Assembly (NCBI GenBank): GCA_964194555.1
Contig: CAXMMT010000025.1
Location: 1 to 56,112, forward strand
DNA length: 56,112 nt
Direction of reading: 5' to 3'
From: SZUA-217 sp964194555
GTDB lineage: Bacteria; Actinomycetota; Acidimicrobiia; Spongiisociales; ZC4RG35
Under the pieces are notes generated by a model. That model worked only from the letters and a program-made list of their open reading frames with translations. It was not told the DNA's origin and ran no database searches. The translations under genes and the position numbers were made by a program. Positions 1-6,973 of the stretch are shown piece by piece (position 1 is the first letter of the stretch; the number at the start of each line of letters is the position of its first letter).

Positions 1-50
1 TCAGATGCAAACCCACGACCCGTCTTCAGAAGAGTCACGGCTCCACTCGC

Positions 51-110
51 CCGCACATAACGACACTCATGCGTGCAGGACAAGGGATGCCTTTGGCCGG
101 TTATGTGCGG
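51..110. repeat. Palindrome-ended 60-bp repeat, copy 1
   Basis: The ends are a perfect 11-bp inverted repeat, CCGCACATAAC at 51-61 and GTTATGTGCGG at 100-110. The interior holds ATGCGTG and AGGGATGC, and both blocks recur in the same order in the copy at 2978-3050. Size and GTT...AAC-like ends recall integron attC sites, but each end misses the attC consensus (GTTRRRY / RYYYAAC) by one base and no integrase is visible. A miniature transposon or REP-like repeat fits as well. Confidence 0.6.
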
Positions 111-156
111 TCAGTTCTTGAGTAGTCGGACCTGTCGTTCAGTGGACGCAGGATGG

Positions 157-657
157 TTACACCTTGGGTCGGAATGCGACCATCGGTAGCGATGCCAACA
201 GGTCCGTCGGAGCCGATTCTGAGTCGATCAGGATTGCTGCACCGATCGCTGGCAGCACTCGGAAAACCATTCTCTCTTCCCAGGGATGTTCACGACAGAA
301 CCGAGCGGCGGCGTTCCTTGCTTCCTGGAGTGTGAGGAATCGTTGCACAGGAATGTAGTCCATTCGGCCAGTCTGGACTCTCAGCGTAGGTTCGGCCTGC
401 AGGTTCCGATACCAGTCCGCACGGGGACCATAGGCAGAAGCGCCCACACTCTCCTCCGTATCCCGGTCGAAGAACATCGCTTCTAAAACCGTCTGATGGG
501 GTTGGCCGCTCCTCCGACCTCGATGAGTCACGGCGAGGATTCGCTTGCCCAGCATCCAGCCGACGCCGATCCGGTAGAACCACGAAGGCGCGTCGAAAAT
601 CACCTTGAGGAAACGAGAAGGACGGCTCACCGTCGATGGACTGCTCATGTCCTTCAT
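157..657 (-). CDS. Nitroreductase-family F420-type oxidoreductase
   Basis: A protein of 166 aa resembling the deazaflavin (F420H2)-dependent nitroreductase/quinone reductase family of actinobacteria (DDN-like split beta-barrel). Visible signs are the LTHRGRRSG-like segment (here AVTHRGRRSG), the SAYGPRADWYRNLQAEP stretch that usually contacts F420, and the family-typical small size. The ATG at 657 was chosen over longer starts because GGAGAGGG lies 7 bases upstream. Known members transfer hydride from F420H2 to quinones or nitro compounds; the substrate here is unknown. It points away from the remnant at 720 and sits between the two palindromic repeats. Confidence 0.8.
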   Translation of the reverse strand: MKDMSSPSTVSRPSRFLKVIFDAPSWFYRIGVGWMLGKRILAVTHRGRRSGQPHQTVLEAMFFDRDTEESVGASAYGPRADWYRNLQAEPTLRVQTGRMDYIPVQRFLTLQEARNAAARFCREHPWEERMVFRVLPAIGAAILIDSESAPTDLLASLPMVAFRPKV

Positions 658-719
658 GGGGCCCTCTCCAAGCTGGCTGTCAACAACGACTAACCGGTGA
701 GGTGAAGAGCCCTCCCCTG

Positions 720-932
720 ATGTTGACACAGGAGGAAGACGTGGAGATTCATGCACTGGCGAAGCAGGGTTGGACGATCTCGGAGATCGCCCGCCATACC
801 GGAAGGGATCGCAAGACGATCCGGCTCACCCAGGCCGACCTCGACAAGGCGGGACACTCGCTCAACGGACGACCTCGACAGACCCTCGACGGGATGTCAC
901 CATCAGACAAACTCGCCGAAGTGTTGCTATGA
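720..932 (+). pseudogene. Transposase remnant (HTH start fused to IS30-like end)
   Basis: A 70-codon reading frame starts with a helix-turn-helix (EEDVEIHAL...ISEIARHTGRDRKTIR), as at the N-terminus of IS21/IS30-type transposases. It then passes directly into HSLNGRPRQTLDG and PSDKLAEVLL, the usual C-terminus of IS30-type integrase-core transposases. The catalytic DDE core is missing, so this is an internally deleted, inactive copy. No terminal inverted repeats were recognised. It marks past transposition in the left-hand accessory region. Confidence 0.7.
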
Positions 933-1113
933 ACCCTTGAGCTCGCAGCACTTATGGGCGGCCCATTTTCAAGATGGGCACCTCGTTGAACGCCCGCGTG
1001 AACAGCCGAGGGCCGCCGCTTCCTATTGGGCGAGGCTCACTACAGTTCTCTCACAGCACCGGGTCGCGGGCTGGCTGGCTGGCTGGCCGGCGGGAGACAA
1101 CCAGGGGGTGGAC
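933..1113. other. Intergenic stretch with a GGCT tract
   Basis: This 181-bp gap between the transposase remnant and the methyltransferase shows no gene. A short tandem tract of GGCT units lies at about 1069-1084, just upstream of the ribosome-binding site of the methyltransferase gene. It is probably leftover insertion-sequence DNA plus the methyltransferase leader. Confidence 0.4.
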
Positions 1114-2130
1114 ATGGTGGCAGCGGTTGGTGACGTACGCGAGATCGCGCGGATCGCCTACGGTTTCAAGGCGAGCAAAGCGCTGTTCACCGCCGTCGAT
1201 CTCGGGCTCTTCGCGCGGCTTTCTGATGGCCCCCAGACGCTCTCCACCCTCGCCTCCGACATGAGCCTGGCAGCCAACCGGCTCGAGACGCTGCTCACCG
1301 CGCTCACCAGCCTGGGGTTGCTGATCAAAGACACCGACGGCTACACGAACGCCCCGGGCTGCAACGATTACCTGGTGCCGGGCAGACCGAACTATTTCGG
1401 CGACTACTTCCGGCTCCAGACTGACCGGCTCATCTATCCGGCGTTCGGCGACCTCACCTCGCTGATCCGGGGCGACGGCGGCTCGGAGGTGTGGGGCGAG
1501 TACGAGGAACTCATGCGTGATCCGGAGCGCGCCGAGACCTTCAGCCGCGGTCAGCATGCCGGTTCGCTGGGCCCCGCAGCCGTCCTGGCGAAACACGCCG
1601 ATCTCTCATCGCGGGACCGTCTTCTCGACGTCGGCGGCGGCAGTGGTGCTTTCACTATCATGCTGTGCCGACGCAACCCTGGGCTGCGCGCCACGATCCT
1701 CGATTTTCCTAACGCGTTGCACATCGCCCGAAACTTCGTCAACGAGGCGGGTCTCGGCGATCGTGTCGACTACCACGAGGCAGACGCCACAGTCGGGGAA
1801 TGGCCGCAGGGCCACGACGTTGTTCTCATGTCGTATCTGCTCAGTGCTGTAAGTGCTGGCGCCATCGACGATCTGCTCGGCCTCGCCTACAGCTCGTTGC
1901 CGGCCGACGGGATGCTCGTAGTGCACGATTTCATGGTCGATGACGACCAGAGCGGACCGCCGGACGCGGCGCTCTGGTTCTTAACCTGCATGTTCAACGC
2001 CCCCGACGGGGTCGTCCTCACGCCGCAACGGATCGAACAGCGCATCGAGGCGGCCAGCTTCGCCGACGTACGCATCGAACCGCTAATTCCAAACCTCACG
2101 AGGTTCGCCATGGCGGTCAAGCAGCCCTGA
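1114..2130 (+). CDS. SAM-dependent O-methyltransferase
   Basis: A protein of 338 aa with the two-part layout of the acetylserotonin/caffeate O-methyltransferase family. The N-terminal winged-helix dimerisation part is about 1-95 (ALFTAVDLGLFARL, LAANRLETLLTALTSLGLL). The Rossmann domain has motif I LLDVGGGSGAF at about 170. Members methylate small-molecule hydroxyls in secondary metabolism or pigment pathways; the substrate is not predictable here. The ATG at 1114 follows AGGGGG by 5 bases, and the 360-bp upstream extension of the frame looks non-coding. No biosynthetic partners adjoin it; neighbours are a transposase remnant and a hotdog-like protein. Confidence 0.8.
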   Translation: MVAAVGDVREIARIAYGFKASKALFTAVDLGLFARLSDGPQTLSTLASDMSLAANRLETLLTALTSLGLLIKDTDGYTNAPGCNDYLVPGRPNYFGDYFRLQTDRLIYPAFGDLTSLIRGDGGSEVWGEYEELMRDPERAETFSRGQHAGSLGPAAVLAKHADLSSRDRLLDVGGGSGAFTIMLCRRNPGLRATILDFPNALHIARNFVNEAGLGDRVDYHEADATVGEWPQGHDVVLMSYLLSAVSAGAIDDLLGLAYSSLPADGMLVVHDFMVDDDQSGPPDAALWFLTCMFNAPDGVVLTPQRIEQRIEAASFADVRIEPLIPNLTRFAMAVKQP

Positions 2131-2188
2131 GATAGGGGATGTACACCAGACAACACAGAAACCTCTGGAACCCGGCGGCCAGACGGAT

Positions 2189-2920
2189 TCAACCGTTAGC
2201 CCAGTCAGCGGACACCTTGATTTCGATGTGGCGTGCTCGACCTTTGACCGATCCGTCCTCAGAGTAGAGAACTGCCTCTGTGAAGAGCTTTCGTCGTTCC
2301 GTGGCGGTGTGCCATGCCATGACTATGTGACGTTCCCCAACATGCACAGGCCCATCGATAGAAGCGGTCATTGTCCCAAGCGTCGGAAAGTACGGCATCC
2401 CTTCAGCGTCTGCTGCTCTTCCAGCCCACGCTCCCGGACAATCGAGCACAGCCCAGATCACGGTATCTGATACCAGCCCGTCCGACTCTCCCAAACTGGT
2501 ATCCGGAATCCAGGGGGCTGCTACCAACTCTCTACCCGATACCGGTCCCGGGAAGATTCGCAGTCCGTCCGGAGACTCCCGATCCGGTCCGCAGACAAAA
2601 CAGGAGGAGGCCCCGTGGAGTTCCCAGCCGGGAAAGCCTGCCGTAGCGTCCTCCGCCTCCCTCAAAGACACCGGCGGTGGTGTCGCCATGTCTAGCCCCG
2701 TCGTTTTCGCCTCCATGACCCGGTCGTCGCCGTCGAAGGCGAGGAGACCAACGTCGGTCTTCTCAACTCGAAGAGGTCGATCAAGGGGAGGCGGCGTATG
2801 GAGCCGCACCTCGGTCGGCCCATCAAGGAACTCGGCGAGCGAACCGGCAGAATATCCCCCGTTCCCCGAGTTAACCGGACCGTTGAACCGGCTCGGAATG
2901 ACAGTCTGCATCGGTTTCAC
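2189..2920 (-). CDS. Hotdog-fold-like hypothetical protein with CxxC
   Basis: A protein of 243 aa without a signal peptide. A central motif, SCFVCGPDR followed by DGLRIFPG (about 106-125), recurs in actinobacterial hotdog-like hypothetical proteins. The C-terminal half (GTMTASIDGPVHVGERHIVMAW, then RRKLFTEAVLYSEDG) reads like the second strand set of a PaaI/thioesterase-type hotdog domain. That suggests binding or hydrolysis of an acyl thioester, but the substrate is unknown. It is convergent with the methyltransferase (58-bp gap) and lies between the palindromic repeats. Confidence 0.55.
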   Translation of the reverse strand: MKPMQTVIPSRFNGPVNSGNGGYSAGSLAEFLDGPTEVRLHTPPPLDRPLRVEKTDVGLLAFDGDDRVMEAKTTGLDMATPPPVSLREAEDATAGFPGWELHGASSCFVCGPDRESPDGLRIFPGPVSGRELVAAPWIPDTSLGESDGLVSDTVIWAVLDCPGAWAGRAADAEGMPYFPTLGTMTASIDGPVHVGERHIVMAWHTATERRKLFTEAVLYSEDGSVKGRARHIEIKVSADWANG

Positions 2921-2977
2921 CTCTTCGGACCAACCCTCAACAACCTACAGAAGCAACCTCCGCAACGGAGAATAGCC

Positions 2978-3050
2978 CCGCACATAACGGCTGCGATTTC
3001 AGGTGATTATGCGTGGCCGGTGAGGGATGCGTATTGCCGTTTGTGGGCGG
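2978..3050. repeat. Palindrome-ended repeat, copy 2
   Basis: It begins with CCGCACATAACG, identical over 12 bases to copy 1 at 51, then ATGCGTG, AGGGATGC and a TTG-CCG block in the same order, ending GTTTGTGGGCGG. It is 13 bp longer than copy 1 because of an insert that includes CTGCGATTTCAGGTGAT, which is repeated exactly at 3530-3546. The outer arms are imperfect here, and an inner pair (CCGCACATAA / TTATGCGTGG) may form the stem instead. Confidence 0.55.
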
Positions 3051-3097
3051 GCCTCCTTGGCTTCCCTTTTCGCCGCGCGCGGTTACCGTCTGGCACC

Positions 3098-3400
3098 GTG
3101 GACCCGCTGACGCGCATCGAGATAGAGGGCGGGACTCAGATGCTTCTCGTGTGGCAGGACGGCACTGAGCAACGGTTCAGCGCCCGAGAACTGCGAGCAG
3201 CGTGCCCATGCGCAACGTGTCGCGAACCGGAAGGTGCGCAACGTGTTGCCGTCTTTCTCAGGGGACCGATCGAAGTGGAGATTGGCGACGCGAAGCTGGT
3301 CGGCAGTTACGGGATCAACTTGACGTTCCGGCCCGACGGACACCGAACAGGGATCTTCTCATTCGACTACCTGCGGAGTCTCCAGGCCGGGGACCTTTGA
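3098..3400 (+). CDS. DUF971 protein (GBBH-like N-terminal domain)
   Basis: A protein of 100 aa matching the DUF971 fold that also forms the N-terminus of gamma-butyrobetaine hydroxylase. Visible features are VWQDG, the SARELRAACPCATCRE segment whose cysteines probably bind metal, and LVGSYGINLTFRPDGH followed by GIFSFDYLR. Stand-alone members often occur with Mrp/ApbC and DUF59 iron-sulfur genes; an mrp with a DUF59 domain is at 18933-20054. The GTG at 3098 has no clear ribosome-binding site; an ATG at 3140 would remove the first strand. It directly follows repeat copy 2. Confidence 0.75.
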   Translation: MDPLTRIEIEGGTQMLLVWQDGTEQRFSARELRAACPCATCREPEGAQRVAVFLRGPIEVEIGDAKLVGSYGINLTFRPDGHRTGIFSFDYLRSLQAGDL

Positions 3401-3529
3401 AACTCGTCTGAGAACTTCCGCCTCGTACGTTGTGTCTTCTGTCCCTCCATCGGACTCCCTCCCAAGGCGAATCATGGCCCATTATCAGAGTGTCCGGCTC
3501 ACGGGGGAAACTCCAGCCGAACATATTGC

Positions 3530-3546
3530 CTGCGATTTCAGGTGAT
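3530..3546 (+). repeat. 17-bp exact repeat of part of copy 2
   Basis: CTGCGATTTCAGGTGAT here is identical to 2991-3007 inside repeat copy 2. Flanks share only scattered bases (ACAT-A...G before, TGC after), so this may be a degenerate third copy or chance. It lies in the stretch between the DUF971 gene and the tRNA fragment, which otherwise holds only a 23-codon frame (3474-3545) and a truncated frame from 3580. Confidence 0.4.
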
Positions 3547-3579
3547 CGTTGCAACACCTTGGACGAGACTCGTCTTGTA

Positions 3580-3696
3580 ATGGAGGTCACCACTGACGAC
3601 TTTGATGGCCTGATGGATTTGTTTGCCGAGGCCACGGCATCACTCGAAGAACATCTGCCTGGCACCCTGGCTTGGGAGACGTTCGCAGATGAGGTC
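3580..3696 (+). pseudogene. Truncated unknown ORF entering the tRNA fragment
   Basis: From the ATG at 3580 the frame reads about 38 plausible, acidic residues (MEVTTDDFDGLMDLF...LAWETFADE) and then runs into the tRNA-derived sequence, where translation turns into VGSNPAVPTQ and arginine-rich text. The sensible part stops where tRNA identity begins. I infer a gene whose 3' end was lost by recombination at this point. No family was recognised. Confidence 0.35.
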
Positions 3697-3742
3697 AGCG
3701 TTCGGGACGCTGAGGTCGTCGGTTCGAATCCGGCCGTCCCGA
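3696..3742 (+). tRNA. 3' half of tRNA-Pro(CGG), likely attachment site
   Basis: An anticodon arm CAGCG-TTCGGGA-CGCTG (3696-3712, anticodon CGG at 3703-3705) is followed by a variable loop, a T-arm GTCGG-TTCGAAT-CCGGC (3718-3734) and the 3' acceptor strand CGTCCCG with discriminator A (3735-3742). The expected 5' acceptor CGGGACG and the D-arm are absent upstream, so the gene is not intact. A hairpin follows at 3749. A 3' tRNA half with its native terminator is the usual far-end att site of an island inserted in a tRNA gene. Confidence 0.75.
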
Positions 3743-3748
3743 CTCAAA

Positions 3749-3768
3749 CCTCCGGTGTTTACCGGAGG
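3749..3768 (+). terminator. Hairpin after the tRNA fragment
   Basis: CCTCCGGT and ACCGGAGG form a perfect 8-bp stem with a GTTT loop, starting 7 bases after the tRNA fragment. The stem is followed by CAAACACC rather than a T-run, so intrinsic termination would be weak. It is probably the original terminator or processing hairpin of the tRNA gene. Confidence 0.6.
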
Positions 3769-3939
3769 CAAACACCACGTCAGGGCCGTCCGAGAGGGCC
3801 GCCTTACGCGAGGGCTCCATCGGGAGGAGCTCTCGCGGCTGGTCAGCCCCGCTTCGAGAGAAGTTTCGTCAATTATGCCCTGGCCGATTCTTTCCTCCTC
3901 GTATCCCACCTGATGGTGCGTTGCGACTGGTTCCCGGAT

Positions 3940-4542
3940 TCATGACTCAGGAAGCCCGGTGTCAACTGACTGGGGACCGGGGTCGTAGCCGGTCGCCCAC
4001 CAGACGACGGCGGCTGCCGCAGCCAGGTGCCAGAGGCCATGGGTTTGGAGCAACGAGTTCGGATGACACAGTGGCCAGCCCGTGGCGCCGATGCGGCCAA
4101 CGATCGCCGAGACCCCTAGCAAGGCCAGCGCACCCCGAGTGTGAGGCGATCGATCCATTCGGATTCTGACTACCAGAGCAATGACCGTGATGACCACCGC
4201 GAGCGGATCGGCGATCGCCGGGATGACGGCGAAGAGGACTCCGAGGCCGAGCAAACCAGGGATATGGGTGGTCTTCTCCCACCTGGTCCCGGTACCGGCC
4301 ACGACCAGTAGCAGCCAGGCGAGTGTGACGTCGTGGGCCCATTCCGCCCGGGCCGGCATTGGCCCATGGAACAGCAACGACCCGATGCCGGTCGCCATCA
4401 CCGCCATGCCCACCCAGCGACGATCCGGGCGCACGGACACTATCCAAAGACCAGCCCCCACGAATGCGATGGTGGTGATCGAGTTGACCGGCTGACGGAG
4501 CAGGCCGACACCGATGGATTCACAGTCTGCCGCCGCTCCCAT
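3940..4542 (-). CDS. Ceramidase-like (CREST family) membrane protein
   Basis: A protein of 200 aa with about six or seven membrane helices. An N-terminal QPVNSITTIAF segment, LLFHGPMPARAEWAHDVTLAWLL near 56-78, and a C-terminal QTHGLWHLAAAAAVVWW supply the Ser, Asp and three His positions expected for the zinc site of the CREST superfamily (alkaline ceramidase / PAQR / hemolysin III). Such enzymes hydrolyse amide lipids in the membrane; the bacterial substrate is unknown. It is the first gene on the core side of the tRNA fragment. Confidence 0.6.
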   Translation of the reverse strand: MGAAADCESIGVGLLRQPVNSITTIAFVGAGLWIVSVRPDRRWVGMAVMATGIGSLLFHGPMPARAEWAHDVTLAWLLLVVAGTGTRWEKTTHIPGLLGLGVLFAVIPAIADPLAVVITVIALVVRIRMDRSPHTRGALALLGVSAIVGRIGATGWPLCHPNSLLQTHGLWHLAAAAAVVWWATGYDPGPQSVDTGLPES

Positions 4543-4629
4543 GCTTGCAACGCTACAGAGGGCGAGGTTGGTGCCAGGCCAGATTGGCAGGGCGTGTTAC
4601 ACGAGTGTTACGGATAGTGGAGGGCTGGG

Positions 4630-5418
4630 CTAGCGGTTGCCTGGCGAAGCGGGTTTGCCGGCGTGGTCTGGTCGGTTGTCCTCTCCAGGATTCACTTCGG
4701 GCCTATTCGATTCTGAGGATCCTTGGGCTTGCTTGAACTCTTTGGCGAGCTCTGAGATTGTTGGGCCATGGGCCTTCTCGGTATCGGCTAGATAGGCGAG
4801 CAGTTTCGACACGGCCCCTCCAATATCGATGGCACGCTGACTTCCACGAGTGGTGGCAACAGCGGTGGCTGCCGCCTTCTCCAGACCGACGACGGGATCA
4901 TCCGAACTGGCAACCGAGTCCGCGCCAGACCCGGATGCGATACTGACTCCTCGGACATGCCCGTTCTCGCGGACGACGATGAGCTCCTGGAGCCGCTCTT
5001 CGGTTCCTCCGGCCCCGATACCCACGGATTCGAGGGCGCGGTCTAATCCGTAATTCCAGTCACCGGGAACAGCCGAGTCGGCGGCCCAAGCGACACCGGT
5101 CATCCCAACGATCATCATCAGACTCGTCGCTGCTGCGGTAACCCGCCGCCTCAACCCGAAGGCCAGTCGTCGACCGGTTGACAGCCGCATGGGGGTGTCG
5201 GAAAGCCGGGCTCGTGCCATGGCCGCTCCGTCAGCGGCATGATCCTCAGGGAACCCCGGCGAAAGCTCTGTGGCACCAAAGCTGCCCAACATGTTCACGA
5301 AAGACCTCAGAGGCGCCAGGTCGGTGTTGTGCGGCTGCTTGCCATCGAGGAGGAGATCCAGATCGCGGTCGATCAGTTCGCTCCACATGTCCTCGCGAAG
5401 TGCCCTCTCGGATCTCAT
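4630..5418 (-). CDS. Putative anti-sigma / membrane partner of ECF sigma
   Basis: A protein of 262 aa whose ATG overlaps the stop of the sigma gene (ATGA, 5415-5418), so the two are translationally coupled. Residues 1-75 are cytoplasmic and acidic. A single membrane segment (AAATSLMMIVGMTGVAWA) lies at about 93-111, and the rest would be outside the cell: an ADSAVPGDWNYGLDRALE motif, as in the DUF5667 type of sigma-linked protein, and a polar Pro/Asn/Gly-rich tail. No zinc-binding HxxxCxxC is visible, so control of the sigma factor would not be the ZAS type. The role is inferred from pairing. Confidence 0.6.
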   Translation of the reverse strand: MRSERALREDMWSELIDRDLDLLLDGKQPHNTDLAPLRSFVNMLGSFGATELSPGFPEDHAADGAAMARARLSDTPMRLSTGRRLAFGLRRRVTAAATSLMMIVGMTGVAWAADSAVPGDWNYGLDRALESVGIGAGGTEERLQELIVVRENGHVRGVSIASGSGADSVASSDDPVVGLEKAAATAVATTRGSQRAIDIGGAVSKLLAYLADTEKAHGPTISELAKEFKQAQGSSESNRPEVNPGEDNRPDHAGKPASPGNR

Positions 5419-5981
5419 GCCAGGACAGTCTCGGCCGGGAGCTGACTACGAACTCGCGCCATCCCACGTCTCTGGACGGCTTTGACCTTCTTCACGCCGC
5501 GGTTCAACACCTCCGCAACCTGATCAATGGACAGTCCGCCAACAATCCGCAGCGAGAGCACATCACGTTGTTCTGGGGTGAGGATCTCAAGGGCTAGTCG
5601 GACCTCCTCTGGAACCTGGTGCTCGGCAATGACGCCCATCACTTCGGCATCGTCGTGAAGACGGTCCAGAACTCGATCGGCCAGCACGGTCCGCAGCTTG
5701 CGATTCGAATAGCGGTTCTCAACTAGAAGACGTTTGTATGCGATGACAAATACGAATGTGTAGAAGGAATCCTCGTTTCCTTCGAAGCTCATCAGGCCTC
5801 GAGCCAACTCGAAGAACACATCACCGGCAGCTTCCTCGGGATCAGCCACCCCACGACTCCTGAAGAAGCCCGTAACCGGACCAGCGATCTCTCCGTAGAG
5901 AACAGCCCAAGCCCAATCGGCGCCGAGCTTTGCGGCTTCCATGACCGACTCGAAGCTATGACCCAGAGTCATGCCGAACAT
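5415..5981 (-). CDS. ECF-type RNA polymerase sigma factor
   Basis: A protein of about 188 aa. Region 2 covers roughly 20-95 (SRGVADPEEAAGDVFFELARGL, then FYTFVFVIAYKRLLVENRY). Region 4 is at the C-terminus (LTPEQRDVLSLRIVGGLSIDQVAEVL, then VKAVQRRGMARVRSQL). Three in-frame starts are close together: TTG 5993, ATG 5981 and ATG 5972; AGGA at the 5981 position favours 5972 or 5981. The coupled downstream gene is probably its regulator. The promoter may lie in the 190-bp upstream gap that carries a 10-bp direct repeat. Confidence 0.85.
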   Translation of the reverse strand: MFGMTLGHSFESVMEAAKLGADWAWAVLYGEIAGPVTGFFRSRGVADPEEAAGDVFFELARGLMSFEGNEDSFYTFVFVIAYKRLLVENRYSNRKLRTVLADRVLDRLHDDAEVMGVIAEHQVPEEVRLALEILTPEQRDVLSLRIVGGLSIDQVAEVLNRGVKKVKAVQRRGMARVRSQLPAETVLA

Positions 5982-5988
5982 CCTGACT

Positions 5989-6057
5989 GACAAAGAGCAG
6001 AACCCAATCGGTCTAGCGACCTAATCGACATATCAGACGCCGAATACGACAAAGAGC
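5989..6057. promoter_or_regulatory. Direct repeats upstream of the sigma gene
   Basis: GACAAAGAGC occurs at 5989-5998 and again at 6048-6057 (GCTCTTTGTC on the gene strand), 59 bases apart and bracketing the start region of the sigma gene. ECF factors commonly control their own promoter, but no GGAAC/GTC-type element was recognised. The 188-bp gap 5994-6181 holds nothing else I can identify. Confidence 0.3.
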
Positions 6058-6181
6058 GGGAGTCGGGTCGCCCACACGAAATGCAGGCCACCCGACCAGG
6101 CGTGACAGTGGCATATCTGCGCATCAAGAGCATCTATCGGCCACAAGCCCCCAGAACTATCTGGCCATACTCAACCGACCC

Positions 6182-6973
6182 TCAATGACTAGTCCCTCGA
6201 CCGGTAAGCACGAGGGGGCAGTCGCGGAACGGGTGATCGACCACCACCATCGGCTGTGCGTAGACGTCTGAAAGCAGGTCCTGGCGGAGCACATCGCGTG
6301 GTCGACCGCGGGCGACAATCGCGCCCCGGTCCATCAGCACGATCCGGTCGGAGTGGATGGCCGCGGCGTTGAGGTCGTGCAGAACTACGACGACAGATCG
6401 TTGTTGCCGAGAAAGGCGTACGACTTCAGCCATTACCCGCTCCTGATGAGCCACGTCGAGAGCGGTTGTCGGCTCGTCGAGAAACACGATCGGCGTTTCC
6501 TGAGCGAGCACCCGCGCAAGGGAAACACGGGTCTGCTCACCACCCGACAGAGTGGCGTACACACGAGCCGCGAACCGAGTGGTGTCGGTGATCGCCATGG
6601 CGTCGGCCACCGCAGCTGCATCCTGGGCCGCACTGTTGTTCTCATCGCGTCGATGAGGAAAACGTCCGATCTGCACTACTTGAGCCGCCGTGTAGGGGAT
6701 ATCGATCGGCTCTCGCTGAGTGAGCATTGCGCGGAGAAGGGAAAGATCTCGTGGTAACGCCTCGGATATTTGCACGCCGTCGAGACGGACATCACCTTCA
6801 GTCGGCCGGAGGTTGCCTGCCAGGAGGTTGAGGAGGGTTGACTTACCTGCTCCGTTCGGTCCTATGACCGTGACGAGTTCGCCGGGGGCTGCTTCGAAAT
6901 CAACCCCGGCGACAAGCGTGGCTTTTCCAACCCGGTAGGTGAGCGAACGGGCGATCACTGTGGCGTCAGACAT
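6182..6973 (-). CDS. hmuV: Heme/iron ABC transporter ATPase (HmuV-like)
   Basis: A protein of 263 aa. Walker A GPNGAGKS is at 38-45, followed by the signature LSGGEQTRVSLARVL and Walker B IVFLDEPTTALD, with a switch His in VVVLHDLNAAA. This is the normal length and order for HmuV/FecE-type ATPases that drive import of heme or ferric siderophores across the membrane. Its ATG overlaps the permease stop by 8 bases. It is the last gene of a five-gene run read leftwards from 10252. Confidence 0.88.
   Translation of the reverse strand: MSDATVIARSLTYRVGKATLVAGVDFEAAPGELVTVIGPNGAGKSTLLNLLAGNLRPTEGDVRLDGVQISEALPRDLSLLRAMLTQREPIDIPYTAAQVVQIGRFPHRRDENNSAAQDAAAVADAMAITDTTRFAARVYATLSGGEQTRVSLARVLAQETPIVFLDEPTTALDVAHQERVMAEVVRLSRQQRSVVVVLHDLNAAAIHSDRIVLMDRGAIVARGRPRDVLRQDLLSDVYAQPMVVVDHPFRDCPLVLTGRGTSH

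Noticed and set aside
3660..3745. An intact tRNA gene at the fragment
   Set aside because: No D-arm or 5' acceptor strand complementary to CGTCCCG lies in the 35 bases before the anticodon arm.
3640..3909. A minus-strand frame reading GRIRTDDLSVPNAD
   Set aside because: This peptide comes from antisense translation of the tRNA fragment, a familiar false gene in annotations.
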